64,000 nucleotides of DNA from Certhia americana (Eukaryota; Chordata; Aves; Passeriformes; Certhiidae), in assembly GCA_018697195.1 (NCBI GenBank), contig CM031879.1:25169660-25233659 (forward strand). The letters are read 5' to 3'. The notes under the pieces are model-generated. The model did no database searches. It saw nothing but the letters and a program-made list of their open reading frames with translations, and was not told where the DNA came from. Positions 1 to 13,337 of this stretch are shown in pieces. The translations under genes and the position numbers were made by a program. The stretch's first letter is position 1; every line of letters starts with the position of its first letter.

Positions 1-3000
1 TCAAAACAAACAAAAAAATTGCTTCCTTGGGGAATTTTTTATTACGCTACAATTAATAAAAAAAGATGTAACATCTTATATATTTGACATATTTCATTGA
101 AGCAAAACAAAATAAAAAGTTAATATAATAGATATATAGACTTTCACAACAGAATTTGTCTTGAAAAAATATTTGTAGAAGTAAGCTGATCTGAGAGAAT
201 TCCTGAAAATTATATAGCCACTGTAAAAATGGAAAGCATTTCTGCTAGCCTATGCAGTCTTACTTTCATTCCACTCTCTGGAGCAAAGTGTTTCATTCTG
301 TTTCTCTTTACAAATATAAATTAATAGTTCACTGTAATATGCTCTTAACATTTTATATTCCTGCATGTAGCTAAGATATAGCCTCACACTGAAAAACAAA
401 TGAGGATTTTCTAGAAATACTGTGTTTCTTATGTGTTTGGCTTGGGTAGCTGAGAGTGTCGAATGTCTTGAAAATCTCAAAAGTGAGTACCTGAAATATT
501 TGGACATTTGTGAAAAATTTGGGTAGGGCTCTCTGTTGGGACCTTGACTAATTTTGGAAAACCAATTTACTTTTATTCTAATGTTTGATTTTTAGGACTT
601 CACACTGGCCCTGAATAGCATTACATGCAAGATGTAAAAGAAATGGCAAAGCTGGGATTCAACTCTAGAAGCAATTGGAACTATCTGAATAACTATTTCA
701 ACATATGTGCTTATATTTATTTTGTGAACTTGTTACACCTCCTTTTATTTTTCTCCTTAAGTAGAATAAATTTGCCTGAGGGAAAGCCACAGTCTTGGAA
801 TGTTTAATATGCCAGTAAAACAGGACATGTTGTCATATCTTAGATCATTGCAAGGTTTTGTAGATCATGAAAAATTTTGTATATCAATGGGCATTTTGTG
901 ATTTGATGTTACTTTAATCTATAAGTATACATAGAGTCAGAAAAACATAATCAGCTACATTTACATGAGATTTAACCTTTCTCTCTCACTAATTGAGTCT
1001 GACTTACTATTCAACTGTTCTTATTTACCATCTCTTAATGGAATTTGGCAGATATTATAGGAATTATCACCACATACAATTCATTAATATCTTACAATAG
1101 TTCTCATTCCTGTATCAATCAAAAATTACATCCCAATATTTTAAAAAACATTGCAATATAATAAATCTTACAGGTTAGAAAATACAGTATTCAAAGCAGA
1201 TATGATAAAAACAATGTTAAATGGAATCCAAAGGAATATGTATACATATTAATTTATTGTATATGGTATTCTAGAATAACTTATCAATGGATATAAATGA
1301 ACATTTAGTAAGACATGTTTTTAAAAATGGAAGAAGGAAAAATATTAGGGTGTTTACTAGCCTATTTTAATGGGATTACCATCACTAACCATGGGATGGC
1401 AGACAACTTTGGTCAATTAGAATCAAAAAAAGCTTAATAGAAATAGCATTTTTGTTACCATTATAAATATGGTGGCAGAAGCCTCACTGTGCATTGGAGC
1501 TAAAGCAGTGGATCCGGACCACATTGACTTGTGTGTTCACTTGCTGCTAAACAAAACCATGATCTTTACTCCATGGAGCTAAAAATTAAATGCAAGGAAA
1601 GGGACAATTGATGATTCAGATGGGTAAGAATAAAAAGTCTTGTGGCAATTTCTGAATATCCTTGGGTTTATTCTATTTTAGCCATAGTCTAGTAGTTTAC
1701 TATCATGATCCTGCATTACTTTTCTAATCTTTGATTTTAGATTTTCCTTCTATTGTTCTGTCTTGCATGTGCTTTTAACTTTTAATCATACACTACCTAG
1801 CCATTGAATACATCTCTCCTTTTCACAAATGTCACAGCAAAAGATGACAAAAAGTTACTTTGAACTCACAAAGGAATTAATCATTTCAGTAATTACCACC
1901 TATTTTTTACTTCTCTAAATATAAAGTGCACAAAATAAATATAATTTTTTTTTTTAGTAAGCAGAGATTTTAGAAAAATATATTTATATGAAAAGAGAAT
2001 GAATTTGATTGGAAAACACACATTTCTTTACCATTTGTATTTTAACTTGTCATTTATATTCTAATTTGTAATATGGCTTTTCAAATCGTCTTGCAATATA
2101 TTCAATGTGTGTCCATTAAACTATGTATAATTTTATATACTTGGATGAAGAAAAAGAAAGTTTAAAAAGAACCTGAACTGATTTTTATTTCATTTCTTCT
2201 TCCTGAATCAGATATTGCATGCATAATTCTGATGTTTTTATATAGAGATGTAACACATAGCTAGTATTACATATATATTTTCTAGTTGTCAGAGAAAACA
2301 GACTAAAATGTTACCATTAACTCTTCAAAATACTTAGATCCTTGGTATCCTTGTTGTTGTTCTTAGACAGATTTCACTGTGCAATCTATTTATCATTGCC
2401 ATTATCAAGCAATTATGTACAAAAATGATGGCTGTAACTTAGGAAAGTAATATGTTAGTTTAATTTAGATTTATTCGTACATGTTCAGCTTCTTTTTGAC
2501 AGTTGTCATGTTAGCAGTGGAGAAGCACATATTGGCAGTTACCTAGGCACATAGTTGGCAAGAGAGCAGTCACGTTCTGGATGTGGGTGCATGTACCCAG
2601 CTACCAGATGCTTCTAGCAGATGGCCAGAACTAAAGATTTCGGACCAGTTTTGGCTTGATTTTCTAGAAAGCTACCATACAGATTCTGCAAGTCTGTAGT
2701 ACATTTGACTAGTAAAAAAGTCTAGCCAGAATCCAGCAAAGCTACTGACAAAATCTGCATATGTTTTTCCTCTGGAGCTCTTAAAATATAAATATTAAAT
2801 ATGCCTAAACCGTAGAAATAGGTTTGTTCAGGTATCTGTAATTAAGACAGAAACTGGCAGTGGCTATGCTTGCCACATGATATTTTCCTTGGAAATTAAT
2901 TTGGTTTTGGTTTGGATTTTTGGGTTTAGTCAGGTCTTTTTCTTTTTTATCATGGGGAAGAAGGTCACTGTAATAAAACTGGCATAATAATAAACATGAT

Positions 3001-3192
3001 AACTTTAGGAGTTACAATGTCTGTTCTATACTTTGCCACTAACAGAAATTTAGGCTTGGAAGACCTAAATTACTTTAAATTGTCTGTCTTTAATGGCAGC
3101 CTCTGAATATTTAGTAAATTCACCATTTAGTTTATTGGCATATTTATGGTTTGTCTGGGACATGGTCACATCTAGGTAAATGCTCTTATAAT

Positions 3193-3198
<6 letters not shown>
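1..3198. other. Unique AT-rich sequence, no gene seen
   Basis: Low-GC, CpG-poor sequence with scattered short A and T runs. The only frames are short (85 codons on the minus strand near 250-507, 60 codons on the plus strand near 625-807) and show no recognisable domain. I see no transposon, RNA gene or promoter-like GC peak. Confidence 0.6.

Positions 3199-3227
<29 letters not shown>
3199..3227. repeat. Poly-A run
   Basis: An uninterrupted run of 29 A residues, followed by a purine-rich stretch. It could be the tail of an old retroposed sequence on the plus strand, but the upstream sequence matches no family I recognise and no target-site duplication is evident. Length is probably variable between individuals and unreliable in the assembly. 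Confidence 0.9.
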
Positions 3228-3229
<2 letters not shown>

Positions 3230-6200
3230 AGGAAGAAGTCCAGTGTGCATTGTATTGAATATCAACTGTAATAGTCCAAAGATATAAATGGGTTTAATGA
3301 ATGCACTTATATTAACGACATTCTGCTACAATGACAGCCAGTAATTTTTGTATATGTATACAAAACATATAACATGAAATTCGGTTTGAGATACATGAAG
3401 GGAAAACATTTACTGCTTATCATTATAGTAAGCAGAAACTAAAAACCAAGAAATGGGGTTTTTTTGAGGTGCCAGTAATGGATGAGATATTTATTATGTC
3501 ATGAGTATTCCTACCAAATCAGTCTGACTTGCTTTTTTTATAATTGTGACTATATTGGCTGATTACTTTCATTCGGAGCCACCTGGGGAACCAGGTTCAC
3601 AATGTATTGTTCAACAAAAATGATTTTTCTTTTAAAATTTTGTTTCAGTAATTTTTTTGCTTGAGGCAGTGTACAGAAATGGATTGATAAAAAAAATAAT
3701 ACTTTAGGATGCAAGAACTGACAATGCATAAACTAGAATTTTATTGTAAAGATCAGGAAACAAAAGTCCTCTTTTCTGCTGGGTTTTATAATGGTTGGAG
3801 TAATTTAGGCATACTCATAAATTACAAACTCATAGAGAAACTGTCATATTCTGTTTTGATTGCAGAAAGTATTTGGGTTTGTATTTAGTTCTAATTACAG
3901 TTTTTGCTCAACTAAGCATGTCATTAATAATATTACATGTTAAGGTTTTTTTCATGTGGTTCTCAAAACTAATGTTATATTTAGACCTAAAGTTATGAGG
4001 GGTTTTGGCTTTTATAGCCCATTTGTTTGCTCTAATCCACATTATATGTTTACTGTGGTTCACTTTTTATTTCCCCAGAAATACATACATTAAAATGAGC
4101 ATTAAATCTTCTCAAGATTTGCTTTTTAAAATAAGACCATAAGAAATAAAATAAATAAAATATAGATAAACAGCAATACTTAGAGTTAATTATCATATTG
4201 CTTCTATACTGTGTGTCACTACAGCAAAATAATCTTATTCCTGGTACATTATGGTTCCTGGAACATTAACTGAATACTCTTTCAAGTGTTTTAATTTCCT
4301 TTCAAAATTGAAAGTTTATTTAAACCTCTTCAGCATGTGTAGATACAACACCCATTGATCCCACTCCATTATTTCCCAATGTATAACTCTTCTAGCTATT
4401 TACTATTATTTTAAAATATTCTTTCAAGTTTTGTCTGAAGTGAAAGATTGACTCAGTTCCTTAATGTTAAATGATTTGGCTCATTAGCATTGAACAAGAT
4501 TGTTTCAATTATGAAACTTACATGATATAACCACATCTTTCTTAGTTTTCCAGAATCTATCATCTTTGCATCACCTTTCTGAATTTTGGATGCCAAATCT
4601 TACATCAGCACAAAATGTGACATTCTGATTTTCCAAAGAAGTTTGACCAGTATTTATTGTTCCAGAATTCTGGCAATCAACCAGATTGCAATCACTGTAA
4701 TCAAAAATTAGCATTAGATTTTCCTTGACATGCATAATTTCTCTTGAATTTTATTGTGATTCCTATTTATGATTCCAAGATTTTGGATAGACATCTGTAG
4801 GTGCTTATACAGAGACATGTAGGAACACTACCTCACACATTGTGATCAGAATGATGGAGATGCACAGATATATTTGTGCATTGAAATGCCTCTTGCTATG
4901 GAAAAGTTGCTCTTCAGACTGAAGAAAAGGCAAGTTTGAATTAAGATACCAAAAAGATGCTATTAGTGGTGATTATGGAACAGCTTTTTTTATCACACGT
5001 ATTAAAGTGGGACTAATAAACCATTTCAAACTGTCCTTCCAGCTTGTCCTTCCAAAGATGGATTGTGCATAATTTTGTAATGATGTTATGCCAAAGCAAC
5101 CTGAATTTTTATTCTAAGACATTTTTTAAAGCCTGACTTCAGCCTTCATGCTTATTTTAGATAATGGCATGGTTGTCTTTTTCAGCAGTAAAACAACTTC
5201 AATTAGTAAAGATAGATCTTGCAATAGTGTGATATTTGAACAATGTAAAATGACAAGTTATGCTTTCAGGATCTAGTAGTAATTTCTGATTCTAAGCTGG
5301 AACTCATCAGGGTGATTACCAGAAGTAAGGAGAAAGACAGGGTATGCTTCCTTACTCATAGGGGGACCACTGGCACCAGGATGCCTGTGAAACAAAAAAT
5401 CATCAACCCAGCAGATACCAAAAAATCATGTTAGCTTATTTGCTACAGGTAAGAGCCCTCATGAAATGCTGTATATGGTGCTGGTCATTGAGGTTCAATA
5501 CAACAAATTGGAATTAGGGCAGAATCAGTTGTTATAAGGAAAATTATAATAAATTTTCTGAAAAGAACTAGGGAAATGAAGGTTGCTTCCTCTGTAAAAC
5601 AGTTTTAGATTTGTTGACAACAGAGGAGAAAGAGTTGTTATGTCTTTTTAAAAATACTTAGTTCAGTGACAAATCATTTACAGCTAGATAAGGAGTAGTT
5701 ATATTTATTGAATAAATGCGTAGTTGTTTTTCTCCCTGTATGTGCATCATAATTCTAGAAAAATATGTCAGCTATGAGGGGCCATATGAAGATTAATTGC
5801 TGGTGGTCTTTACTGAATTAATAAATGTTTCTCCCTAGTTAACTAGGACTATATATGGAAACTAACTGGAACTAATTGAAAATACTTACTGATATGGAAA
5901 ATAATTAGGAGTACATATAGAGAAAACATCATGGGCAAACATAAAGGAAGAGTACTTAGTGTCCTAGGTAAATTGTTTAGAAGCATAGAAAATCTCTAGA
6001 TACGTGCTGAAAGTGATGAATTAGTTTGGGTTTTTTAATCCTACAAGCAATCTGCAGTATTTAAAACTATATATGTTGCTATAGTTGAGAAGAAAAATAC
6101 GCATATACCATGGAAGGGTTTAAAGCAGTGGACACTGATATTTGACTTCTCAGCTTGTCCTTCCTTAGCTAGTAAGTTAAACCAGGCAGACAGCATCCCA

Positions 6201-9200
6201 ATAGCATTTGATCAACCATCTGAAAAAAGAGATTAAGATGCTGAGGTGTTTCTCTAAAAATAATAATAGGTCTTCTATATTGCAGCATTGCCTAACAGGT
6301 AGTGCAGATACTTTGAAGATAATTCACTTGATGGAGTTAGCTGATGCAGTACACAAACCAACACCAATAAAAGGGAATTGAGGGTTAATATGGTTAATCA
6401 TAATATAAACAGGTAAATGAGGATAATTCAACTTTGGTGTGTGGCTTTGTTTTGCCATTTCTTATACATGTGAACTAAATATATAGTTTAAGTTCTCTTG
6501 TAGTGTAATTATCTTTCCTTCAGGCAATAGTTGTCACCTTGTTTGATATTATAATGATGGAAGTTATAAGCCACCTGTCTGTCTCCTTGCAAATGACTTT
6601 GTGTCCTCTGTTAATGAGCTAGGAAATGTCACCTTAAGTTGCATTAACATCCCTAATACAAAGGAAATAGAACATGGAAAGGATTTGAAGGTCAAAATCC
6701 ATTGCATTCCTTAGGTTTATTAAAGTATGCTTCAAACTGTGCTTATCATCATATCCTGTTGTATGTGGGAAATGCACATTTTTAAATTAATCCAGATTTG
6801 GAAAATGGAGTGTGGAACACTGAGTTTTCTAATTCCTCTATTTTCAAACCTTGACCAGTCAGGTTCACTTTACATTACTGCTTGTGAAGAATGATCCTGA
6901 TATATTTCTGAAATTTCAGTCCTGAATCTGTGGTGCCATCCAGTAATTTTCAGTTGGTTAAAGGTTGAGATTATTCTGTGATTAAATGACTAGGCAAAGC
7001 ATCACATCTGAATGGCTGAGAAAGTCCTGAAAACCTTCCCTTGAAGGTGACAGAATGTTTTTTTTCTTTCTCTTGGTATTCATGAGCAATAATGTGAGCA
7101 ACATCCAGGGAAGATGAAATAGCATTTGAAAGTTATAGAAGTAATGAGTAGAAAGTCGAGTAGTTATGAGGTGGAATAGCTTTGTTTGGCAGTCCTTCAG
7201 GAGCAGGCTTTTAGGACTTGCATTTCAAGCAGTAAGGAAAATACCCTAAAGGCCATAAAAATGTTTGGTTTGAGAACTGGGTTTTATTTTCATTATAATT
7301 CCCAGGTTGCTGTTAAAAATTAGAATTGAATGTAAATTGATAAGATACAAATAATTTTGCTGTTTAGTTGCCTTTTTCTTCAAATATTTATTTTTCAAGG
7401 GTGAATTTTAAAAACATTTTTAACATTTTTTGGTAGTTAATGGAAGCTTAGCTTGGAACAAAATACTGAAGATTTATTGAGATGTGTTCTCCCCAAAGTC
7501 AGGATGTCTCAATCCTTTTTAATGTCCTTGTAGTTTATAGTCATCTGGACACAGCAAACCGATGTTCACTAGCCTAAAGTTTTAATGAAAAATGGAATTT
7601 CTACTGCAGGTGGAGACATAGATACTTAGCTACAAACCCCTATAATTAGCTTGGAAGAAATCAAAATGGAAGATTACAATTACATATTGACAAAGATAAG
7701 GCAAGGCTTGGTATTCCTTAGAATATTGTCATGAAGTGGTCTGCACCAGTCCAAAAATTTTGAGCAGGTTTTGTTCTTAGTAGCTTGATCTATTGCCTTT
7801 TTTTGTCAAGGGAACTAATGCTTTGAAGTCAATTGTTGTTTTTGTTGAGAGCAAAACATCTGAATGTTTCTCCAGAAGGATTAAATATCCTTATTTATCC
7901 TTTTCCTAATCATGACCATCCAGGGTGCTGACCTAATAAATAAGATGTTGCCAAAGATGTTCTGGTTATAGCTAAGACCCAGTGTTTGTGAATCAAAATG
8001 CTAACTATTAGCTGTGCTTAATTGATAAGCATTTATAGTTGCTTTTTTTCTTAGGCTGAATGATCTCATTTTAATACTGTGTAGCTACCAAACTAATAAT
8101 TAAGGAAATGGTAAAATGAAGAAGTCTTGATAAGCTTAATTTTCTTTTCTTTCTGGTCTTTCTGGTCTTCCAAGCTATTTTCAAGGTTTTAATTCTTGGA
8201 ATGGCTATTGGACCTCCCCTATGTCAGAGAAGTTAGAATTCTATTCTGTTAAAGCAGAAATACTCCTATTAATGTCCCCATATATTTCCCTATATATGAA
8301 CTTAATTTTTAGAACTGTTAAGGAGAAGGAGGCGTCATTTCTCTCCACTGAATTTTTAAAAGAAAAAACTTCTTTTACTCTATAAAGAAAGTAGTAGATT
8401 ATACACAAATGTGTTCCTTGAAATCCAGTGGAAAGATAAATCAGCACATTCTAGTGAAAAAAAATTTTTCTGGTTCATTTGCTTAATTGTGAAATAGCAT
8501 ATTTTTCAAGCTGTTATTAAGGTTTGAAATGATTAGCCTTCATTAGTTTGGTAATTAGTTTAGGCAGATTGTTTTGGAACAGGCTCATTCCTATCTTACT
8601 GCTATTGAGCCTGTAATACTTTTGTTATGAAAGTCACTCTCGATGAATTTTTCACCATGGTTTTAATTGCTTTCTCTTTTAAAAATAATAATAGCTAAGC
8701 AGCATGAAACAGAATTTGTTTCACTGGAAGAAAAATCCTTAGTTCCAGAGGCTACCCATGCTAGTTTGATATTTTAATGTTTACAAGTATTAGGCTTCCA
8801 TTCTGTACTATTAGGCATGTTATAGAAAGAATTTTCCAGGGTTACAAAATTATACCAGACAAATACAGGTAATTCTTCCAGTTCTATCAGGCAACTAACT
8901 TCTGTAGCAACAGTTGCTATAACAGTCTTGGTTATAGATACTTTTTTATTTTAATATTCAAAATTATTTGCATCAGATTTGTGTGACTTCTGTCTGATGT
9001 GGCAATATTTATGGGGCACTGATACTCTCTGCAAAACTGCATCTATTTCTTCATAAAGGAGACATTATGAATAGAGTTAAAAAAAAAAATTGAGTGTCTG
9101 GCTTCAGGAAAGGAGGATATAGATAGAGCATTCTGCAGTATAGGCATGTATCAGAATCTAGCTAAGGTTAATTGTGGTCTCATTTAATTTTGTGCCTGGA

Positions 9201-9770
9201 AAATATTTGGAATACTTATTGACTGAAAATCAACTTAAAGTAGCTCCATGCATGTCTCCCAGCCTTTCACATCCTAATTTACAGGATGCTGTTATGTACC
9301 ATTCATTGCATTCATATTCTTCCTGCCAGTCAGGTTCAGAGTTTTAAAGAAATATATTTGGTAAAAAAACCTGTCAGAGTATTCAGAATGATAATGATTT
9401 TCTTTAATACTTTTATGTTTTTAATTTGGTCATCTCAGTTGCACCTTATGTTTGTAAAATACCTGTGGAATGTTAAGGAATTAGTTAACTGCTTCCCTGA
9501 TGGCTATTATTCTGAGCACAATTTAAGATGATAATATAATATTATTATATTTAATTGTTTTATGGTGAAAGGAATAGGTACAAACAGGTTTTGTCTGCTA
9601 GAGGTAGATGGGACAGTAAGATGAGGGCAAAGAAAAGTGTTGGAGTTTTCTCCTATTTTCCATTCTCTTGGTCACCATCTTTGGAAAGTAACTGAGTTGG
9701 AAGTAAAACCAAATTGATGTTAACTTAATCCTAATTCTGCTCTACGCAGTGATTTCTAGCTCTTCTCATT
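3228..9770. other. Unique AT-rich sequence, no gene seen
   Basis: About 6.5 kb of low-GC sequence without a recognisable repeat family or convincing exon. The short frames at 8241-8447 (minus) and 9286-9531 (plus) have no recognisable domain. A short AT-only imperfect palindrome sits near 9533-9555. Confidence 0.55.
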
Positions 9771-9788
9771 AAAAAAAAAAAAAAAAAA
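9771..9788. repeat. Poly-A run
   Basis: Eighteen consecutive A residues. No retroposon body is recognisable upstream. Confidence 0.85.
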
Positions 9789-10718
9789 CAAACATTTGTT
9801 GCTTTGTCCTTTGAGGCTTTTTTTCTACTAAGAGAGACTAAGGCTCCCTTCCTAATGGCTGGTTGGGGACCCATATGGCAAGAATTAGATTTCTCAGTCC
9901 TTTAGGCCTAAAAGAGATGAATGAAACCAGCATTTACAATGCCACCTACCTGTTACATGAGCTCAGTGTTTATCACACATAATCTGAAAGGTCTCAAATT
10001 CTAGGCCAAGCTTGGTGTCTCTTTGGGTTGTTGATGTTTCCTACTTTCTGCAGCATGCTGTCATATGTATTAGATTTCATTTACCCGTTCTCGATTACAG
10101 TAGTTAATTGCATGTTTTTATCAACACTTTTTCACATTTAACCAGTCTGAAAAAACACAATAATTCATATTTATTATTTGATATTCTGAGTTTACTGTTA
10201 CCTCTCTGTAATACTTTGTGTTGGAGGTACTTTCAAAGTAAATGATTCACTTTTCATAAACTGTTGCTTATGAACTTTGTTGAATCCAAGCCAGAATATG
10301 CTTTACAGCTGAACAATTTCAAGCAATAGACTCAGAATTCATTTTGCATAGCTTTTTGTGTGAACAGAGATTTATTCCTGCAAACAAAATTTGAAAAGCA
10401 GAAAAAAAATCAAATATGATTCAGAATGTCTGGATTCTGAATGCAATGCAACTTTTGTAAAAATCCTTAGCAATTTTTTCGACGTTTATATTTCTGTGTT
10501 ATAGACATAATTTCTAAATATACCAGGAATACTTCTAGAACTACTTGTAAACTACTGAATTCTTAAATGCAAGGAATTTGAACAGAATCATCTAGTGCAG
10601 AGTGTGTTTTCTTTCTGCTGAGAGATGCTTTTTATGCCACTTAGGAAAGTCCATTAATTCCTGAGGGCTCGATTGTGTCTGGTTAGGCACAGATTGTAGA
10701 ATTGTGTGGTGATGAGCT

Positions 10719-10830
10719 TTATTTTCTAAGATAACCACATGGACATAGAGCGCCTCTGGGGCTTAGGCTTGTACAGTCACAAAACCCTTATCTTTCTGAG
10801 ATAACCACATTGACCTACAGTGCCTCTGGC
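10719..10830 (+). repeat. Degenerate two-copy direct repeat, unit about 70 bp
   Basis: A block of about 42 bp at 10719-10760 recurs imperfectly at 10788-10830. Both copies share the core GATAACCACAT followed by GCCTCTGG at the same spacing, with scattered substitutions and one small indel. The sequence between the copies shows a weaker echo of the sequence before the first (GGTTAGGC against GCTTAGGC), which fits an old tandem duplication of a 70-80 bp unit. Function unknown. Confidence 0.7.
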
Positions 10831-11285
10831 TGTGGAAATGGTGAATTTGAAGACAGGAACTTCAAAAAGGAGGTCTCAAACCTCATTAATATGAAAAGCA
10901 AAAATCATCACAAGCCACTCTTTTCCATATATGCAATAAGATTTCTGACTGCTCTTTCCTCTCTGCCTTCTGTCAGAGATCTAGTCAACAATCAGGTCAA
11001 ATTTGCATCAGTTTGTTTTTCATGTTAAAAATAAAAATTAATTTCTATTAAACCAAAGCATATCATAGTAAAGAACCTACAGTTTAAGAGACAGACTGTA
11101 ATGTTTCATTGATAAGAAAACTATTGCACAGACAAATCATCTGGAGGGTTCATTATAGACAAAATTGTTGCTCTCTCATCTTGAAACAACAAGGCTATGG
11201 CTCTGACATTTAATCAGAGCAAGAATAGCATTTATTAAAGCTTACATTCAGTAAGTCTCAAATTAAGGTGACTTATTTATTAAGA

Positions 11286-11371
11286 CAAATAAACAATAAA
11301 ATAAAAATAAAATAAAGAAAATAAAATAAAAATTAAAATAGATTTTAAAATTAAAAATAAAATAAAAGCAA
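11286..11371. repeat. A-rich low-complexity tract, degenerate (AAAAT)n
   Basis: About 85 bp composed almost entirely of A and T, with repeated AAAAT and AATAAA words and rare G or C. It is a decayed simple repeat. The AATAAA words are a by-product of composition and should not be read as polyadenylation signals. Confidence 0.85.
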
Positions 11372-13212
11372 AATGCTTTTTTTAAACATATTTTTCTTTT
11401 ATTAGTTTGTGTGCTTGTGCTTTCATTTGAAGATGTGCTTGGGGACTTTAACCATAGAGCAACTTTTAAAAAATTTTATGATCACGTATATTTAATATAC
11501 TTGTTTTATCTCTTTATCTACCTAGACCAATATCAGACAAACCAAATGCAGGATTTTGCTGAAAAATAAAGATAATTATTTTTGGACTTGTAATAGCTCA
11601 GTATTTGTTTCTCTTGAAAGTACATTTAGAGCAGGTATTGTTTGTATGATACCTAAAGTAAGTCACAGATGGAGAGCTAGCACTGACTTGAATGCTTACA
11701 TACAGATAGATTGTACAACATGAAACCTTTGTGCTGTTGAGTGCTGTTGCCTATCCATACCCAGTGTGCCTAAATGTAGCAAAATGGTTATAAATTCTCA
11801 TAAGTTGATGGAAGATTTGATGCACTCAAATAACTAATCTGACTATTTCTTGGTAGAAATTAAATTTTATCTGGTATTTTAACTCTACTTTTACTTGTAA
11901 TAGAGGTGTAGATTACAGTTTATTGGTATTTATGCCCTTGATAATTGTTTTGCATCTCACTATAAAAAATGAGATTGAATACATGCATAACATATCAGAA
12001 TTGCCACTAAGCAAATGATTCTGAATTAATGTTTTGCCTCTCTATGCTATGCAAAACAAAATTTCCCCAATTAATTTACAATTGATTACTCTATAGTATG
12101 TCCCAAGGGAATGCAAAAAAGGTCTGTTTATATGTTCCCTCTTATTGTGTTTCTGTAGTTTGATTAAACCAAGCATCACAAGAATCCAAAGGGAAACATA
12201 TGCTCATAGCAGTAATGTCTGAGGCACTTTTAGTTTGAATGCTTCCCAAAGTCTAAATACAGAATTAGCTTCTATTAGTTTACCTTTCCAGTCCAATAGG
12301 ATGCTGCCAGATCTGTTCAAAATGTCTAACCTGTTCAGGAGTTGAACACACGCTCTTATTTTGCTTGTCAATCTAAGGCTATAATTTGCAGTTTTAGGTA
12401 CATGCCAAAATCCCCATCCCTGCTAACCACAGGAAAAAATGTATCTGGGCTTTTTTACTTCTACTACAATGTTCCTTAGGTTTTGTATTCTTTTCAGGTA
12501 TGTAATGATACAGAAGAAGTCAGCAGAAATAAGTAATACAGGCAGAGTAGCATTTACTGGTTAGAGATTGTGAAAATAGCTAGTAGGAAGAATATTCAAA
12601 ATAGAAATGCTTATTTAAATCTGAAGACTATTTAATTTTTATTATTCTGTTTCAAGTACAAATTTAGAAATATTTTTATTATCTTAATGGGCAAAAATCA
12701 TGTATTTAGAATAAAGAGTCAGAATGTATCCAAGTATTTTCCTCTATTCTATTAAAAATATTATCATGTGGAAAACAGAAAAAAATTACTGGAAGATGGG
12801 AAAAAATACTTAATGTTGACCTATAAACTATAAATTATGAGTCCTGGCTTGGTTTCTCTGAAGACTGCTTGGATAAAGGCTTGTCTCTAAGACCAGGGGC
12901 TGTGGATCTCCAGTGGACACAGAGGCTCCTTTCCAGGCTTTAAAAGTGAAAGAATGACAGAGTTTCCCTTAAGATATGTTCATTAATGGCTAACTTCAGT
13001 TGCTGTCCTTTTTATAATTCTGGGTATTTTGTACTACATTGCAAGACATCTCATAAATTATATAGGGCCTAGACATGTAACAAAGAGTTCTGCTTTTTGG
13101 GGAAGGCATATAATTAATGAGCAACTGCAAAATCCTGTAATTCTTACTTTGAACTAAATTTTAACCTTTAACAGATGATGAGAATTTGAAATCTTCATAA
13201 TGACAATAACAT
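11372..13212. other. Unique AT-rich sequence, no gene seen
   Basis: No coding, RNA or transposon signature recognised. Composition is uniform and CpG-poor. Confidence 0.55.
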
Positions 13213-13337
13213 ATCATAGAATTATCACAGAACCATAAAATAATTTGGGTTTAAAGGGACGTTAAAGATCATCTTATTTCCAACCCGTCCCACCATGGGC
13301 AGAGACACCTTCCACTATACCAGGTTGCTCAGGTCCT
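13213..13337 (-). mobile_element. CR1 LINE 3'-end fragment
   Basis: Read on the plus strand this is the reverse complement of a CR1 3' end. It has degenerate ATAGAAT-type terminal words, then a stretch close to TTTGGGTTNNAAGGGACNTTAAAGATCATCT, then TCCAAC, CCACCATGGGCAGAGACACC, TTCCACTA and CCAGGTTGCTCA. The insertion is therefore on the minus strand. Only about 125 bp of the untranslated 3' end remains, with no reverse transcriptase sequence. Substitutions throughout indicate an old copy. Family assignment is from memory of avian CR1 consensus sequences; the subfamily is not resolved. Confidence 0.85.

Noticed and set aside
11286..11371. Multiple AATAAA words as possible polyadenylation signals
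   Set aside because: They are a consequence of the A-rich simple repeat.
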